A stretch of 36,294 nucleotides of DNA from JBCCMB01 sp039026555. Lineage in GTDB: Bacteria > Pseudomonadota > Alphaproteobacteria > Caulobacterales > Hyphomonadaceae. The notes beneath the pieces were generated by a model. That model did not search any database and was not told where the DNA came from. It saw only the letters and a program-made list of their open reading frames with translations. Both the position numbers and the translations under genes were made by a program. Shown one piece after another: positions 24,168 through 32,162 of the stretch. Each line of letters begins with the position of its first letter. Within the stretch, counting starts at the first letter, position 1. Where the stretch lies: positions 1 through 36,294 of the forward strand of contig JBCCMB010000014.1 in the NCBI GenBank assembly GCA_039026555.1. Reading direction: 5' to 3'.

Positions 24168-25379
24168 TTAGTCGAAGAGTGAATCGACCGCGCCCTGACC
24201 CATCGCTTCAGCGTCGTCTTCCTCTAGGCCCCATTCCGCCGCGTCTCCGACCTCATCGAGATCTGCGCTCGCCTCTTCCTCGATTTCCGGAGCTTCGGCT
24301 GAGGGTTCTTCGATCGTTTCGGGTGTTTCTTCAAGGTCGGCTTCGATCTCGGTTTCCCGGGCGGCTTCTGGGGCGGCTTCCGACGCTGCTTCGGCGGTTG
24401 GCTCAGGCGCGGCGACAGGCGGAGCCGGTTCCTCGCCAACCGGGCGCGTTTCGCCGCCTGGTTTATCGGCGATCCACATTTCCGCGTTCAGGGCGCCGCC
24501 TTTCAACGCATTAATTCGCGCGCGCCAGCTTTCCGCTTCCCAGGACAATTCCTGGAGCATTTTTGCGCCGTCTCGGCCCTCCACGCCGGCCGCGATCGCA
24601 TCTTCCATCGCGCCCGCCAGCCGATCGAACCCGCGCTTAGCCGCCTCTAAAAGATGAGGTGTGGCGTCGCGGCGGGTGACGTTGACGAAACCGGTCGCCT
24701 CCAACACGCTTTTTATCGCGCCGTTGGCCGGCAGTTGCGGTTCGGCCCAGGCGGAGGCGAAGGCCGCAGGCGGCGCTTTCGCCGTCGTGCGGGCGTAATC
24801 AATCATCACCCAGCGCCCGCCATCCTCGAGGGCGCGGAACGCGCGGGCGGCGAGCCCTGCCTTATGATCGGCGAAAGAAAAAGCTTCGATGCTGAGCAGA
24901 GCGCCCAATTCGTCGTCGTCAAACGCTTTCATGCGGTCGAGATCGCAATCGACGACGTCGATCTCGTGCGCAAGGGCGGAGGTTCGCGCGGCGCAGTCCT
25001 CGCGCCACTCGGCAATGCGCACCTCGACGTCGAAGCGCGCCTCAACAGCGTGCCCCAAGGCGGCGTCAGCGCCTAGCAGTCCGATTAGAGGCGGCGGGGT
25101 CTCGCCAAAGCCGAATGCGTTGAGCAGATAATCATAATAATCGCCGGTCCCCGCCGTCAGACGGCCGCGGCCCCACAAGGTTTCCAGCGCTTTGATGCGC
25201 GGCGGCGGCGGCGGCGCAGGGCGGCGAGAGCGTGACTTTTGACGTTTTGTGCGCTTGGGCGGTTCAGTTTTGGCGGCTTGACCGGGGACATAATCCGCCC
25301 CTTCCCACCACGCGGAAAAGCGCGCGGCGAGCTCGGCGCGATCATCAAGCGCCAGGGAGGATGTTAGTTTGGCAAGCAT
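24168..25379 (-). CDS. SAM-methyltransferase-like protein with acidic tail
   Basis: I choose ATG at 25377-25379 (MLAKLTSSLALDDRAELAAR, 403 residues). The first 70 residues include a basic Pro-rich linker (PPKRTKRQKSRSRRPAPPPP). Residues about 80-300 resemble a class I methyltransferase: LIGLLGADAALGHAV near the motif I position, SIEAFSFADHKAGLAARAFR and ALEDGGRWVMIDYART as the motif IV/post-IV region. The motif I glycine pattern is weak. The last 100 residues are Glu/Ala/Pro-rich and end in GQGAVDSLFD, which resembles FliM and CheZ peptides that bind CheY. Substrate and activity are unproven, and the fold is an inference from pattern. Confidence 0.65.
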   Translation of the reverse strand: MLAKLTSSLALDDRAELAARFSAWWEGADYVPGQAAKTEPPKRTKRQKSRSRRPAPPPPPRIKALETLWGRGRLTAGTGDYYDYLLNAFGFGETPPPLIGLLGADAALGHAVEARFDVEVRIAEWREDCAARTSALAHEIDVVDCDLDRMKAFDDDELGALLSIEAFSFADHKAGLAARAFRALEDGGRWVMIDYARTTAKAPPAAFASAWAEPQLPANGAIKSVLEATGFVNVTRRDATPHLLEAAKRGFDRLAGAMEDAIAAGVEGRDGAKMLQELSWEAESWRARINALKGGALNAEMWIADKPGGETRPVGEEPAPPVAAPEPTAEAASEAAPEAARETEIEADLEETPETIEEPSAEAPEIEEEASADLDEVGDAAEWGLEEDDAEAMGQGAVDSLFD

Positions 25380-25508
25380 GTCGCGTGGACGGCCCCGCCT
25401 TGTGTATCTGCAATAAACTGAGACACAAGAATACAACCGACGCGTTAATATTAAGATGATCTGTCGGATTTTGATTTGTCGAATACGGTTAACGCCTTGG
25501 TGGCGATT

Positions 25509-26591
25509 CTAATCGACTTCAGTTTTCGATGCGAATTGCTGGTTTCCGACCTGGAAGGGGAGCGTTGGCGCGCCCGAGGGCAGCGGTCCTTCGGCGTCTT
25601 CTATAAATGCAAGGATATCCGCCCAAACGGTTTCGCGCTGAAGGTCGCGTAAGAGCATATGATAGCCGTTTTCATAATACGCCGTTCGAACGTGGGCGGG
25701 CAGCTGTTTGGCGGTGCGACGGACGCCGGCCTCGGGAATGACTTCGTCGCGTGCGCCATAGAGTAGAAGCGTCGGCGTATCGCCCGGAAGCGCATGAGCG
25801 CGTTTATGCGCGGTTTCCATGATGGAAACGACGCCGTGTACGCTGTCGATGCGATTGGTCTTCTGATTGAAGGGATCATTCCACTGTGTGCGGAGGACGT
25901 CATTATTGTCCGTTGGCGTGATTTTGATCCCCTTGGGAGGGCGGACCACCCATCCGGGACGGATATGAGCCGACGCCCAAAGGCTGACGCGATAAGATAG
26001 GGGAAGCGCGCCCCATCCTCGCAATCCCGGACTGGACAAGATCAGCTTGTCCGCTGCGGGCGGATCGCCGGATCCGAAAGCGGCCATCGACACCGCCGCG
26101 CCCATGGAAATGCCGATCACGGTGATTTGCGCGTCTGGATGAGCACTGCGCGCTGCGCGGACGGCTGCGTGCAAATCCTCAATCATCACACTTTCTTCGG
26201 GCCAAATTCCCCAATGAGGCGAGCGGCCAAAGCCGCGCTGGTCGTAGGCGTAAGTGGTGACGCCGCGTTCGGCGAGCCAGGGCGCGGTCCAGCGAAAGGC
26301 GCCGGCGTAATCATTCATGCCGTGGACGCCGACGATCACATGTTTCGGCGCATCGACGTTAGCGGCCGGCCAAACGCTGGCGCCGAGCCTCTCGCCGTCG
26401 AAGCTGACAAAGGCGTCGTCTTCGAAACGGGGGTCGGTCGGCGCGTCAAACATAAGCGCGCTCTGCGTTTTCGGCGCGCAAGCGGCGAGCGCGAGGATGA
26501 ACAACAGGCTTAACCATCGAGCGCCCCGCGGACCCGCGCTTTGAGATGCGGCAGCAAGTCTGTTTCGAACCAGGGGCGCTGCTTCAGCCAT
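25509..26591 (-). CDS. Monoacylglycerol lipase-like alpha/beta hydrolase lipoprotein
   Basis: This protein has a long n-region and a lipobox (LSLLFILALAAC) giving a lipidated Cys near residue 39, so it is probably an outer or inner membrane lipoprotein. I choose ATG at 26589-26591 with GGAG 9 bases upstream; it overlaps the uracil-DNA glycosylase gene by 82 bp. The hydrolase part has VIVGVHGMNDYAGAF (oxyanion), YDQRGFGRSPHWGIWPEESV, GISMGAAV (Ser nucleophile), GARDEVIP (Asp) and ENGYHMLLRD (His), all as in monoacylglycerol lipases. It may hydrolyse lipids at the membrane. The overlap suggests translational coupling to the DNA repair gene. Confidence 0.86.
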   Translation of the reverse strand: MAEAAPLVRNRLAAASQSAGPRGARWLSLLFILALAACAPKTQSALMFDAPTDPRFEDDAFVSFDGERLGASVWPAANVDAPKHVIVGVHGMNDYAGAFRWTAPWLAERGVTTYAYDQRGFGRSPHWGIWPEESVMIEDLHAAVRAARSAHPDAQITVIGISMGAAVSMAAFGSGDPPAADKLILSSPGLRGWGALPLSYRVSLWASAHIRPGWVVRPPKGIKITPTDNNDVLRTQWNDPFNQKTNRIDSVHGVVSIMETAHKRAHALPGDTPTLLLYGARDEVIPEAGVRRTAKQLPAHVRTAYYENGYHMLLRDLQRETVWADILAFIEDAEGPLPSGAPTLPFQVGNQQFASKTEVD

Positions 26592-27136
26592 GCATTGTTT
26601 CTCCAGCTCGGGTGGGGCAGGGGAATGACGCCTTCGCCTGCATGACGCCAATCCTCGACCGCGTTCGACACTTTGCCGTTCCATCGACCTGCCCAAAGAT
26701 CCGGCGTATGCCATTTTTGCGCATACCCGCCGATCAGCAATGTCAGCTTCACGCCGGATAGCGCCGCCATCAAATCCGTTCGCCAAGTATTGGCGCATTC
26801 TCGGCGGGGCGGTTTATCGCCGCCCTTGGCGTCTAGTCCTGGGAAGCAAAACCCCATCGGCGCAATGGCGATGCACGCCTCGTCGTAGAATTCGTCGGAG
26901 CCGACACCCATCCAATCGCGCAGGCGATCGCCGGAGGGGTCTGTGAAAGGAACGCCGCTCTTATGAACGCGTACGCCGGGCGCCTGTCCAGCGATCAAAA
27001 TCCGCGCAGTTGTCGATACGCGCAACACCGGGCGCGGCGCCGGGATATGTCCTTTGCACATGCGGCAGGCGCGTATCTGCGACAGCAAGTCTTCAAGCGC
27101 CATATTGGTGTTGGGCGAGGGCTCGGTTAGCGTCAT
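26510..27136 (-). CDS. Uracil-DNA glycosylase family protein
   Basis: I choose ATG at 27134-27136 (MTLTEPSPNT, 208 residues); the frame opens further upstream. ARILIAGQAPGVRVHKSGVP and FTDPSGDRLRDWMGV are the first active-site block. The later LPHPSWRNNAWLKQRPWFET has the HPS motif that inserts into DNA. LGGDKPPRREC-like and FCFPGL segments fit the family 4/5-like COG1573 branch. A CRMCKG pair of Cys near the N-terminus could bind a metal or iron-sulfur cluster, but the other Cys ligands are not obvious. It would remove uracil from DNA. It is divergent from the pirin gene with 38 bp between starts. Confidence 0.85.
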   Translation of the reverse strand: MTLTEPSPNTNMALEDLLSQIRACRMCKGHIPAPRPVLRVSTTARILIAGQAPGVRVHKSGVPFTDPSGDRLRDWMGVGSDEFYDEACIAIAPMGFCFPGLDAKGGDKPPRRECANTWRTDLMAALSGVKLTLLIGGYAQKWHTPDLWAGRWNGKVSNAVEDWRHAGEGVIPLPHPSWRNNAWLKQRPWFETDLLPHLKARVRGALDG

Positions 27137-27174
27137 ATCCCTATGGAAAGCTATTGACGCAGGAGACACAAGCG

Positions 27175-28104
27175 ATGGGCGCCGCGACAGACTTAATCAT
27201 TGAACCTCGCGTACATGATTTGGGCGGCGCGCCGATCCGGCGCGTGTTGCCTTATCACAAAAAGCGCGCCGTTGGGCCGTTCGTATTCTTCGATCATATC
27301 GGGCCAGCCGATGTGCCCCCTGGGCGTGGCGCGGCGGTGCGTCCGCACCCGCATATCGGCCTGGCGACGGTCACCTATTTGTTTGAAGGCAGCATGGATC
27401 ACAGAGACACGCTTGGAACGATCCAAACGATTGAACCTCGCGCGGTGAACTGGATGACGGCGGGGCGCGGTATTTCGCATTCCGAGCGTGCGCCGAAGGA
27501 CTTATTAGAGTCGGGGCATCGGATGCACGGCATTCAAACTTGGGTCGCCTTGCCGAAGCCGCATGAGGAAGACGAACCCGCCTTCGTGCATCATCCCGCC
27601 GATACCTTGCCGCGGTTCGATCTTGGCGGCGCCGAGGCGACTTTGATCGCGGGCGAAGCGTGGGGTCATGTCTCTCCGGTCGAGTTTCCATGGCCGATTT
27701 GGTATCTCGCAGTGGAAGCGCCCAACGGCGCCGCGTTTGATCTCCCGCTCGAGGTGGAGGAACGCAGCGTCTATGTCGTCAAGGGCGAAGCGGAGGTCGA
27801 TGGCGAGCGGTTGTCGGAAGGCAAAATGTCCGTGCTCAAGCTGGGTGAGGCGGCGTCTGTGACCGCGCAGCCGGATACGATATTGATGTTATCCGGCGGC
27901 GCCCCGCTGGATGGGCCGCGTTACATCGAATGGAATTTCGTGTCTTCGTCGAAAGAACGGTTAGAGCAGGCCAAGGAAGATTGGCGCAAATCCATCGCCG
28001 GGAATTGGTTGGACACGCCGTTCACGCAACCTCCGGGAGAGACTGCTTACATCCCCTTGCCGGGAGACCCCGAGCCTACGCCGCTCGACAGCCCGCCTGA
28101 GTAA
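27175..28104 (+). CDS. Pirin family protein
   Basis: This 309-residue cupin-fold protein starts at ATG 27175 with GGAG in front (an upstream GTG-like frame is not supported). RPHPHIGLATVTYLFEGSMD contains the metal-binding His pair. GRGISHSERAP carries the third His and the Glu, and IWYLAVEAPNGAAF and VVKGEAEVDGERLSEGK belong to the second cupin half. Pirins bind iron and have quercetinase or regulatory roles; the role here is unknown. It is divergent from the uracil-DNA glycosylase gene and 65 bp upstream of the M28 peptidase. Confidence 0.93.
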   Translation: MGAATDLIIEPRVHDLGGAPIRRVLPYHKKRAVGPFVFFDHIGPADVPPGRGAAVRPHPHIGLATVTYLFEGSMDHRDTLGTIQTIEPRAVNWMTAGRGISHSERAPKDLLESGHRMHGIQTWVALPKPHEEDEPAFVHHPADTLPRFDLGGAEATLIAGEAWGHVSPVEFPWPIWYLAVEAPNGAAFDLPLEVEERSVYVVKGEAEVDGERLSEGKMSVLKLGEAASVTAQPDTILMLSGGAPLDGPRYIEWNFVSSSKERLEQAKEDWRKSIAGNWLDTPFTQPPGETAYIPLPGDPEPTPLDSPPE

Positions 28105-28169
28105 AGGAATTTGCGGCGCTAGCGGCTCAGTTTATTGTGTCCCTTGAGATGTAACTGACGAGGGCGAAC

Positions 28170-29858
28170 ATGATCAGACTAACCGCTTTCGCCGCCGCGG
28201 CGCTTATATGCGCGGCATGTTCGCCTGAGGATGTGGCCGATGCCAGAGACGACGCGGCCGCCTCCTCCGGTTTGCCTACGGTGTCGGCGGTTACAGAAAG
28301 CGATATCGCCGCCCGTATCGCGCATTTGGCGGACGATAGTTTTGAAGGCCGCGCCCCCGGAACAGACGCCGGTGAAGCGGCGGCCCAATGGATCGCTGAC
28401 GAAATGGCGCGCGTCGGGTTGAAGCCCGCAGTCGATGGATCCTTCTTTCAGCAAGTCGAAATGGTCGCGCAAACGGTCAAACCAGGGGCGTCAGGGTTTT
28501 CGGTGTCGGTTGGCGACGAGGTGCGGACGCTGGCCCCCGGCGAAGACATTGTGTTTTGGACGAAGCGTCAAACCGAGGACCCTATCGCGTTTGACGGGAG
28601 CGACGTCGTTTTCGTCGGCTATGGCGTCGTCGCGCCCGAGTATGGTTGGGATGATTACGCCGGCTTAGACGCTGCGGGGAAAACGGTCGTTATGCTCGTT
28701 AATGATCCCGGTTTCGCCACCGAGGATCCCGATCTCTTTAAGGGCCGTGCGATGACCTATTACGGTCGCTGGACTTACAAATTTGAAGAAGCGGCGCGGC
28801 AGGGCGCGACATCGGCCCTCGTGATCCATGAGACGGAGCCGGCCAGCTATCCTTGGGCGGTGATCGGAAGCGACCCCTTCGGCGAGCGCGCCGATTTGGT
28901 GCGCAATGACGCGGGCGAAAGCCGTATCCCGATTGAAGGTTGGCTTTCAGCGGGCGCGGCGGAGGCGATGTTCGCCGCCGCTGGGTTGGATTTTGGTGAG
29001 ATGAAAGAGGCGGCAAAAACGCCGGGCTTCACCCCTGTGCCGATGTCCGGCGTCAAAGCGTCCGCGCGGTTGGAACAGAGTGTGACGCGCGCCAAATCGC
29101 GCAATGTCGCGGGTATGGTGGAAGGCGCTCAAGCGCCGGATGAGTTCATCATCTATACCGCGCATTGGGATCATTTGGGCCAATCGCTCAATTTTGCGAC
29201 CGACGACGCGATCAATAATGGCGCGGTCGACAATGCGACCGGCACATCCATGGTCTTGGAGATCGCCGAAGCCTTAGCCGCAGGCGAGGCGCCGGCGCGA
29301 TCGGTCTTATTTTTGGCGGTGACTCTGGAAGAGAGCGGGCTGTTAGGCTCCGCTTACTTTGCTGAAAACCCGTTTGTGCCGCTCAACAAGATCGTCGCGG
29401 GAATTAATATCGACGCCTATGGCCCGATTGGGCGGACGCGGGACATGAAAGTGGTGGGCTCTGGCGCATCCGAGCTTGAAGATATATTGGCGGATATTCT
29501 CGCTGAGGCGGGGCGCGTGACCAGCCCGGATCCGCGCCCGGAAGCCGGGCTGTTTTATCGGTCCGACCATGTCAGCCTGGCGAAGAAGGGCGTGCCCATG
29601 ATGTACGCCGACGCGGGTATGGATAAGCTGGACGGCGGCGTGGAGGCGGGCCTTGCGGAGGATGCGGATTACTACGCCAACCGCTATCACAAGCCGAGCG
29701 ATGAGTATGACGACAGCTGGGATGTGTCCGGCATGGCGGAGGATGCTGAGGTCTTGTTGGAGTTAGGCCGCAGGATCGCTCTTTCGCCGGATTGGCCGAC
29801 TTGGTATTCCGGCCACGAGTTTGAGGCTGTTCGGCAAGCCTCGCTTAATCAAGAATAG
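28170..29858 (+). CDS. M28 family zinc peptidase lipoprotein with PA domain
   Basis: This 562-residue protein has a lipoprotein signal (LTAFAAAALICAAC), giving a lipidated Cys near residue 16, so it is exported. A PA-like insert (about residues 130-260) contains VVFVGYGVVAPEYGWDDYAG. The catalytic M28 domain has YTAHWDHLG (His), NNGAVDNATGTS (Asp), TLEESGLLGSAYF (catalytic Glu pair), INIDAYGP (Asp) and YHKPSDEYDD (His). Aminopeptidase activity on peptides outside the cytoplasm is likely. ATG at 28170 has GAGGGCG upstream. A minus-strand ORF ends 10 bp inside its 3-prime end. Confidence 0.93.
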   Translation: MIRLTAFAAAALICAACSPEDVADARDDAAASSGLPTVSAVTESDIAARIAHLADDSFEGRAPGTDAGEAAAQWIADEMARVGLKPAVDGSFFQQVEMVAQTVKPGASGFSVSVGDEVRTLAPGEDIVFWTKRQTEDPIAFDGSDVVFVGYGVVAPEYGWDDYAGLDAAGKTVVMLVNDPGFATEDPDLFKGRAMTYYGRWTYKFEEAARQGATSALVIHETEPASYPWAVIGSDPFGERADLVRNDAGESRIPIEGWLSAGAAEAMFAAAGLDFGEMKEAAKTPGFTPVPMSGVKASARLEQSVTRAKSRNVAGMVEGAQAPDEFIIYTAHWDHLGQSLNFATDDAINNGAVDNATGTSMVLEIAEALAAGEAPARSVLFLAVTLEESGLLGSAYFAENPFVPLNKIVAGINIDAYGPIGRTRDMKVVGSGASELEDILADILAEAGRVTSPDPRPEAGLFYRSDHVSLAKKGVPMMYADAGMDKLDGGVEAGLAEDADYYANRYHKPSDEYDDSWDVSGMAEDAEVLLELGRRIALSPDWPTWYSGHEFEAVRQASLNQE

Positions 29859-30121
29859 ATGGCGCCGTAGCTTAATTGTGATATACCCAATAGGTGGCCG
29901 ACACCGTTGGTCATAGCCGCGCTGCGAGATTGTTGCGTGGTTTGGATCGAACTGCCGCGACGGCCTTGGCCGACGACGTATGAGACGCCCTTGATTTCGA
30001 CGGTCGCGAATACGCGGAAGTCTTCTAAATGGGGTGGCGTGGAGGACGCCGATACGTACCCAACGGGCTCAAATTTTGCCCGAAGCGTCCTTGCAGACGA
30101 CCGCAACCGCTTGCCGAGCAA
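29849..30121 (-). CDS. Putative small protein antisense to the csp leader, start uncertain
   Basis: The 305-bp gap between the M28 gene and the cold-shock gene holds this minus-strand ORF. From about GYVSASSTPPHLEDFRVFAT to the end (GISQLSYGAIYS) the codons strongly favour G or C at position 3, as real genes here do. The segment FRVFATVEIKGVSYVVGQGR, then SSIQTTQQSRSAAMTNGVGH, is faintly like a double-stranded RNA-binding motif, but I do not claim it. The start is unclear: TTG at 30119-30121 gives 90 residues, and no ATG lies near the coding-looking part. It could be a pseudogene tail. Confidence 0.4.
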   Translation of the reverse strand: MLGKRLRSSARTLRAKFEPVGYVSASSTPPHLEDFRVFATVEIKGVSYVVGQGRRGSSIQTTQQSRSAAMTNGVGHLLGISQLSYGAIYS

Positions 30122-30163
30122 TCGGCGGCAAGCCCCCCACGCCAGTATTCTAGGAGACACGAC

Positions 30164-30373
30164 ATGGCGACCGGCACCGTAAAATGGTTCAATTCCACCA
30201 AAGGCTACGGCTTTATCGCGCCTGACGATGGCGGCAAGGACGTGTTCGTTCACGTGACAGCCGTTCATAAGGCGGGACTTCAAGGCCTCGATGAAGGGCA
30301 AAAAGTCGAGTTTGATCTGGTCACTGACCCCAAACGCGGCAAAACGTCCGCAGGCGAACTTAAAGCCCTGTAA
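30164..30373 (+). CDS. CspA-family cold-shock protein
   Basis: This 69-residue protein is one cold-shock domain. MATGTVKWFNSTKGYGFIAP contains the RNP1-type motif KGYGFI, and DVFVHVTAVHKAGLQGLDEG contains RNP2 (VFVHV). It binds single-stranded RNA or DNA and acts as an RNA chaperone. ATG at 30164 has TAGGAGA 8 bases upstream. The long region before it could form a structured leader, but part of it is antisense to a putative minus-strand ORF. A hairpin at 30387-30417 probably ends the transcript. The hinge KTSAGELKAL ends the domain as usual. Confidence 0.94.
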   Translation: MATGTVKWFNSTKGYGFIAPDDGGKDVFVHVTAVHKAGLQGLDEGQKVEFDLVTDPKRGKTSAGELKAL

Positions 30374-30386
30374 TTCATGATTTTCG

Positions 30387-30417
30387 CCGCCGGCGATGTT
30401 TGGATTGTCGGCGGTTT
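30387..30417 (+). terminator. Hairpin after the cold-shock gene
   Basis: An 11-bp stem (arms 30387-30397 and 30404-30414, with two G-U pairs) closes a 6-base loop and is followed by TTT. It begins 14 bases past the stop codon. The T-run is short, so efficiency is uncertain. Confidence 0.45.
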
Positions 30418-30439
30418 CAGCGCTTGTTTAGATGGGCGT

Positions 30440-30706
30440 CTATAAGGATGGCGCGCTCGCGATCGCGTCGGGCGCGTCTTCCAATTTCGCCAGGTTTGCG
30501 AGCGTAACGGACGCATCGTCGAACAAGGTCCAGCCTTCGAAGGTTTTTCTGAGAACGAAGCGTCGCCAATTTGCGCGTTCGCGGAAAACCCAGATTTCGT
30601 CGATATCAGATGCGACATGGGCCCATCCGCACCAAGGATGACCCTCAGGAAGTGCGCGCCAAACTTTATCGAGCGCGCTAAGGTCGCCGGGTGAAACATT
30701 TGTCAT
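30440..30706 (-). CDS. Hypothetical small protein
   Basis: This 88-residue protein starts at ATG 30704-30706 and reads MTNVSPGDLSALDKVWRALP, EGHPWCGWAHVASDIDEIWV, then FRERANWRRFVLRKTFEGWT and a variable tail. It has no signal or membrane segment. Aromatic and charged residues suggest a folded domain, but I recognise no family. Its start codon overlaps that of the divergent DMT exporter gene (CATG at 30704-30707), so no ordinary promoter space lies between them. A GGGA lies about 10 bases upstream of the start. Confidence 0.7.
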   Translation of the reverse strand: MTNVSPGDLSALDKVWRALPEGHPWCGWAHVASDIDEIWVFRERANWRRFVLRKTFEGWTLFDDASVTLANLAKLEDAPDAIASAPSL

Positions 30707-31673
30707 GACAGATCCCATATCGGACAAGCCAGCTTCGCCGACAAGCGCGGCGGATAACCCCGGAACGGTTGCAAACGCCGCGCCGCGCAAATTGTCGCCA
30801 AATCTTGAAGGTGCGGCGTGGATGCTAGCCTCGGGTCTGTTTTTCACGATTTATCTCGCGCTAACAAAGCATTTGGCCGAAGACTTCAGCGCCGCGATGC
30901 TCGGTTTTACGCGCGGAGCGGTCGGGTTCTTATTCACAGCGCCTTTGTTGATGCGTGCGGGTGCGGCGGCTTGGCGGCTTAATCGGCCCGGCCTGGTTGT
31001 TCTGCGAGGCGCGCTGGGCTCGGCGGGGTTCTTTTTAAGCATCGCCGCGGTGGCGGATCTTCCGCTCTCGCAGTTTAACGCCATCTCGTTTTCGCGGCCC
31101 TTGTTTGTCGTGGCGCTGGCGGCGTTTCTCTTGGGCGAGCGCGTCGGACCTCGGCGCATATCCGCAACCTTGGTCGGGTTTTTGGGGGTTCTAATCATCG
31201 TTCAGCCGGGCGGCGGCGTCGACGCGGCGACGATAATGGCGTTGACCTCGTCGCTCTTCTTTGCGGCCGGGATTATATTGGTGAAGACGCTGTCGCGGGA
31301 CAATTCTTCGCTGACGCTTTTGTTGTACGCCAATGTTATCACCGTCTTGTTTTTGGCTCCTTTCGCGGCGATGGCGTGGACGACGCCGGAAGGGTGGCAA
31401 TGGGCGCTGATGGCCGCGATGGCGCTAAGCGGCACGCTCGCCCAAGGCTGCTATATTCGGGGCATGGCGCTGGGCGACGCGTCTTTTGTGACCAACATGG
31501 ATTTTCTGCGCTTGCCGATGACCGTGTTTGCGGACTGGGCGGTGTTTCGCGCGCTGCCAACTTTCTGGGTTTGGCCCGGCGCGGCGCTGATCGTGGGCGC
31601 GGCGCTCTATATCTCCGTCCGTGAAGCCCGTATGGGCGCAGAAAAGCCCGTTAAGGCTCCGGCGAGCCCTTAA
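30705..31673 (+). CDS. DMT family (EamA) transporter
   Basis: This 322-residue inner-membrane protein has about ten hydrophobic segments in two repeats, as in EamA exporters of the drug/metabolite superfamily. The first repeat starts at AAWMLASGLFFTIYLALTKH (residue about 38), and VVLRGALGSAGFFLSIAAVA and FSRPLFVVALAAFLLGERV are typical. The second repeat begins near MALTSSLFFAAGIILVKTLS. The first 35 residues are polar and probably cytoplasmic. The likely ATG at 30705 overlaps the divergent hypothetical gene by 2 bp; ATG within the first segment is less likely. Substrate unknown. Confidence 0.92.
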   Translation: MTDPISDKPASPTSAADNPGTVANAAPRKLSPNLEGAAWMLASGLFFTIYLALTKHLAEDFSAAMLGFTRGAVGFLFTAPLLMRAGAAAWRLNRPGLVVLRGALGSAGFFLSIAAVADLPLSQFNAISFSRPLFVVALAAFLLGERVGPRRISATLVGFLGVLIIVQPGGGVDAATIMALTSSLFFAAGIILVKTLSRDNSSLTLLLYANVITVLFLAPFAAMAWTTPEGWQWALMAAMALSGTLAQGCYIRGMALGDASFVTNMDFLRLPMTVFADWAVFRALPTFWVWPGAALIVGAALYISVREARMGAEKPVKAPASP

Positions 31674-31676
31674 AGC

Positions 31677-32081
31677 CTAGTGATCGATATCGATGGGCGG
31701 TTCCGGCAGGTTGAGCAGCCTACGGGCGGCGCGTTTGTGGCGCGGCTTGATGTGCGCCCCAACCACGCCCAAAGCGGTGGCGAGCACCGTGGCGTCGTCC
31801 GTAAAGCCGAGCGCTGCAATGACATCTGGCAGCAAATCCGCCGGCATGACGAAATACCCCAGCGCGGCGAACAAGACGCCTTTCACGCGGCCGGGCGTCA
31901 CCGGGTCGAGCGCGCAGAAATAGGCGGCGGCTAAATCCTCGGCGAAGGGAATGCGCCCGGCGTATTTTAGAAGTTTCGGCGTCACCTTTCGGGCGCGCCG
32001 GCGGTTCTTCTCAACCGCCAGCGGAAGGTTGGCTTTATCTGGGTCGCCCGCCATGCGGGCGAGTGACCTTGCGTCACTCAT
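31677..32081 (-). CDS. YkvA (DUF1232) family protein
   Basis: This 134-residue protein has the DUF1232/YkvA core VLFAALGYFVMPADLLPDVI followed by GFTDDATVLATAL, a short hydrophobic helical pair with the conserved PxDLxPD motif. A basic N-terminal part (KNRRRARKVTPKLLKYAGRI) comes before it, and a basic tail RHKRAARRLL after. Family function is unknown; it probably sits on or in the membrane. It is convergent with the DMT exporter (3-bp gap) and divergent from an SDR gene. Confidence 0.9.
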   Translation of the reverse strand: MSDARSLARMAGDPDKANLPLAVEKNRRRARKVTPKLLKYAGRIPFAEDLAAAYFCALDPVTPGRVKGVLFAALGYFVMPADLLPDVIAALGFTDDATVLATALGVVGAHIKPRHKRAARRLLNLPEPPIDIDH

Positions 32082-32162
32082 TGGCGATCCTCCGCCCCGC
32101 TTCTAGGTCTTGCTGCAACGCCGCGCCGTCGCCGCGGGTTACTAACATATAGGAAGACTGAC

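Noticed and set aside
25454..25500. Possible CtrA box from TTAATATTAA and GGTTAAC
   Set aside because: The half-sites are spaced 3 bases or far apart, not the 7 needed for TTAA-N7-TTAA.
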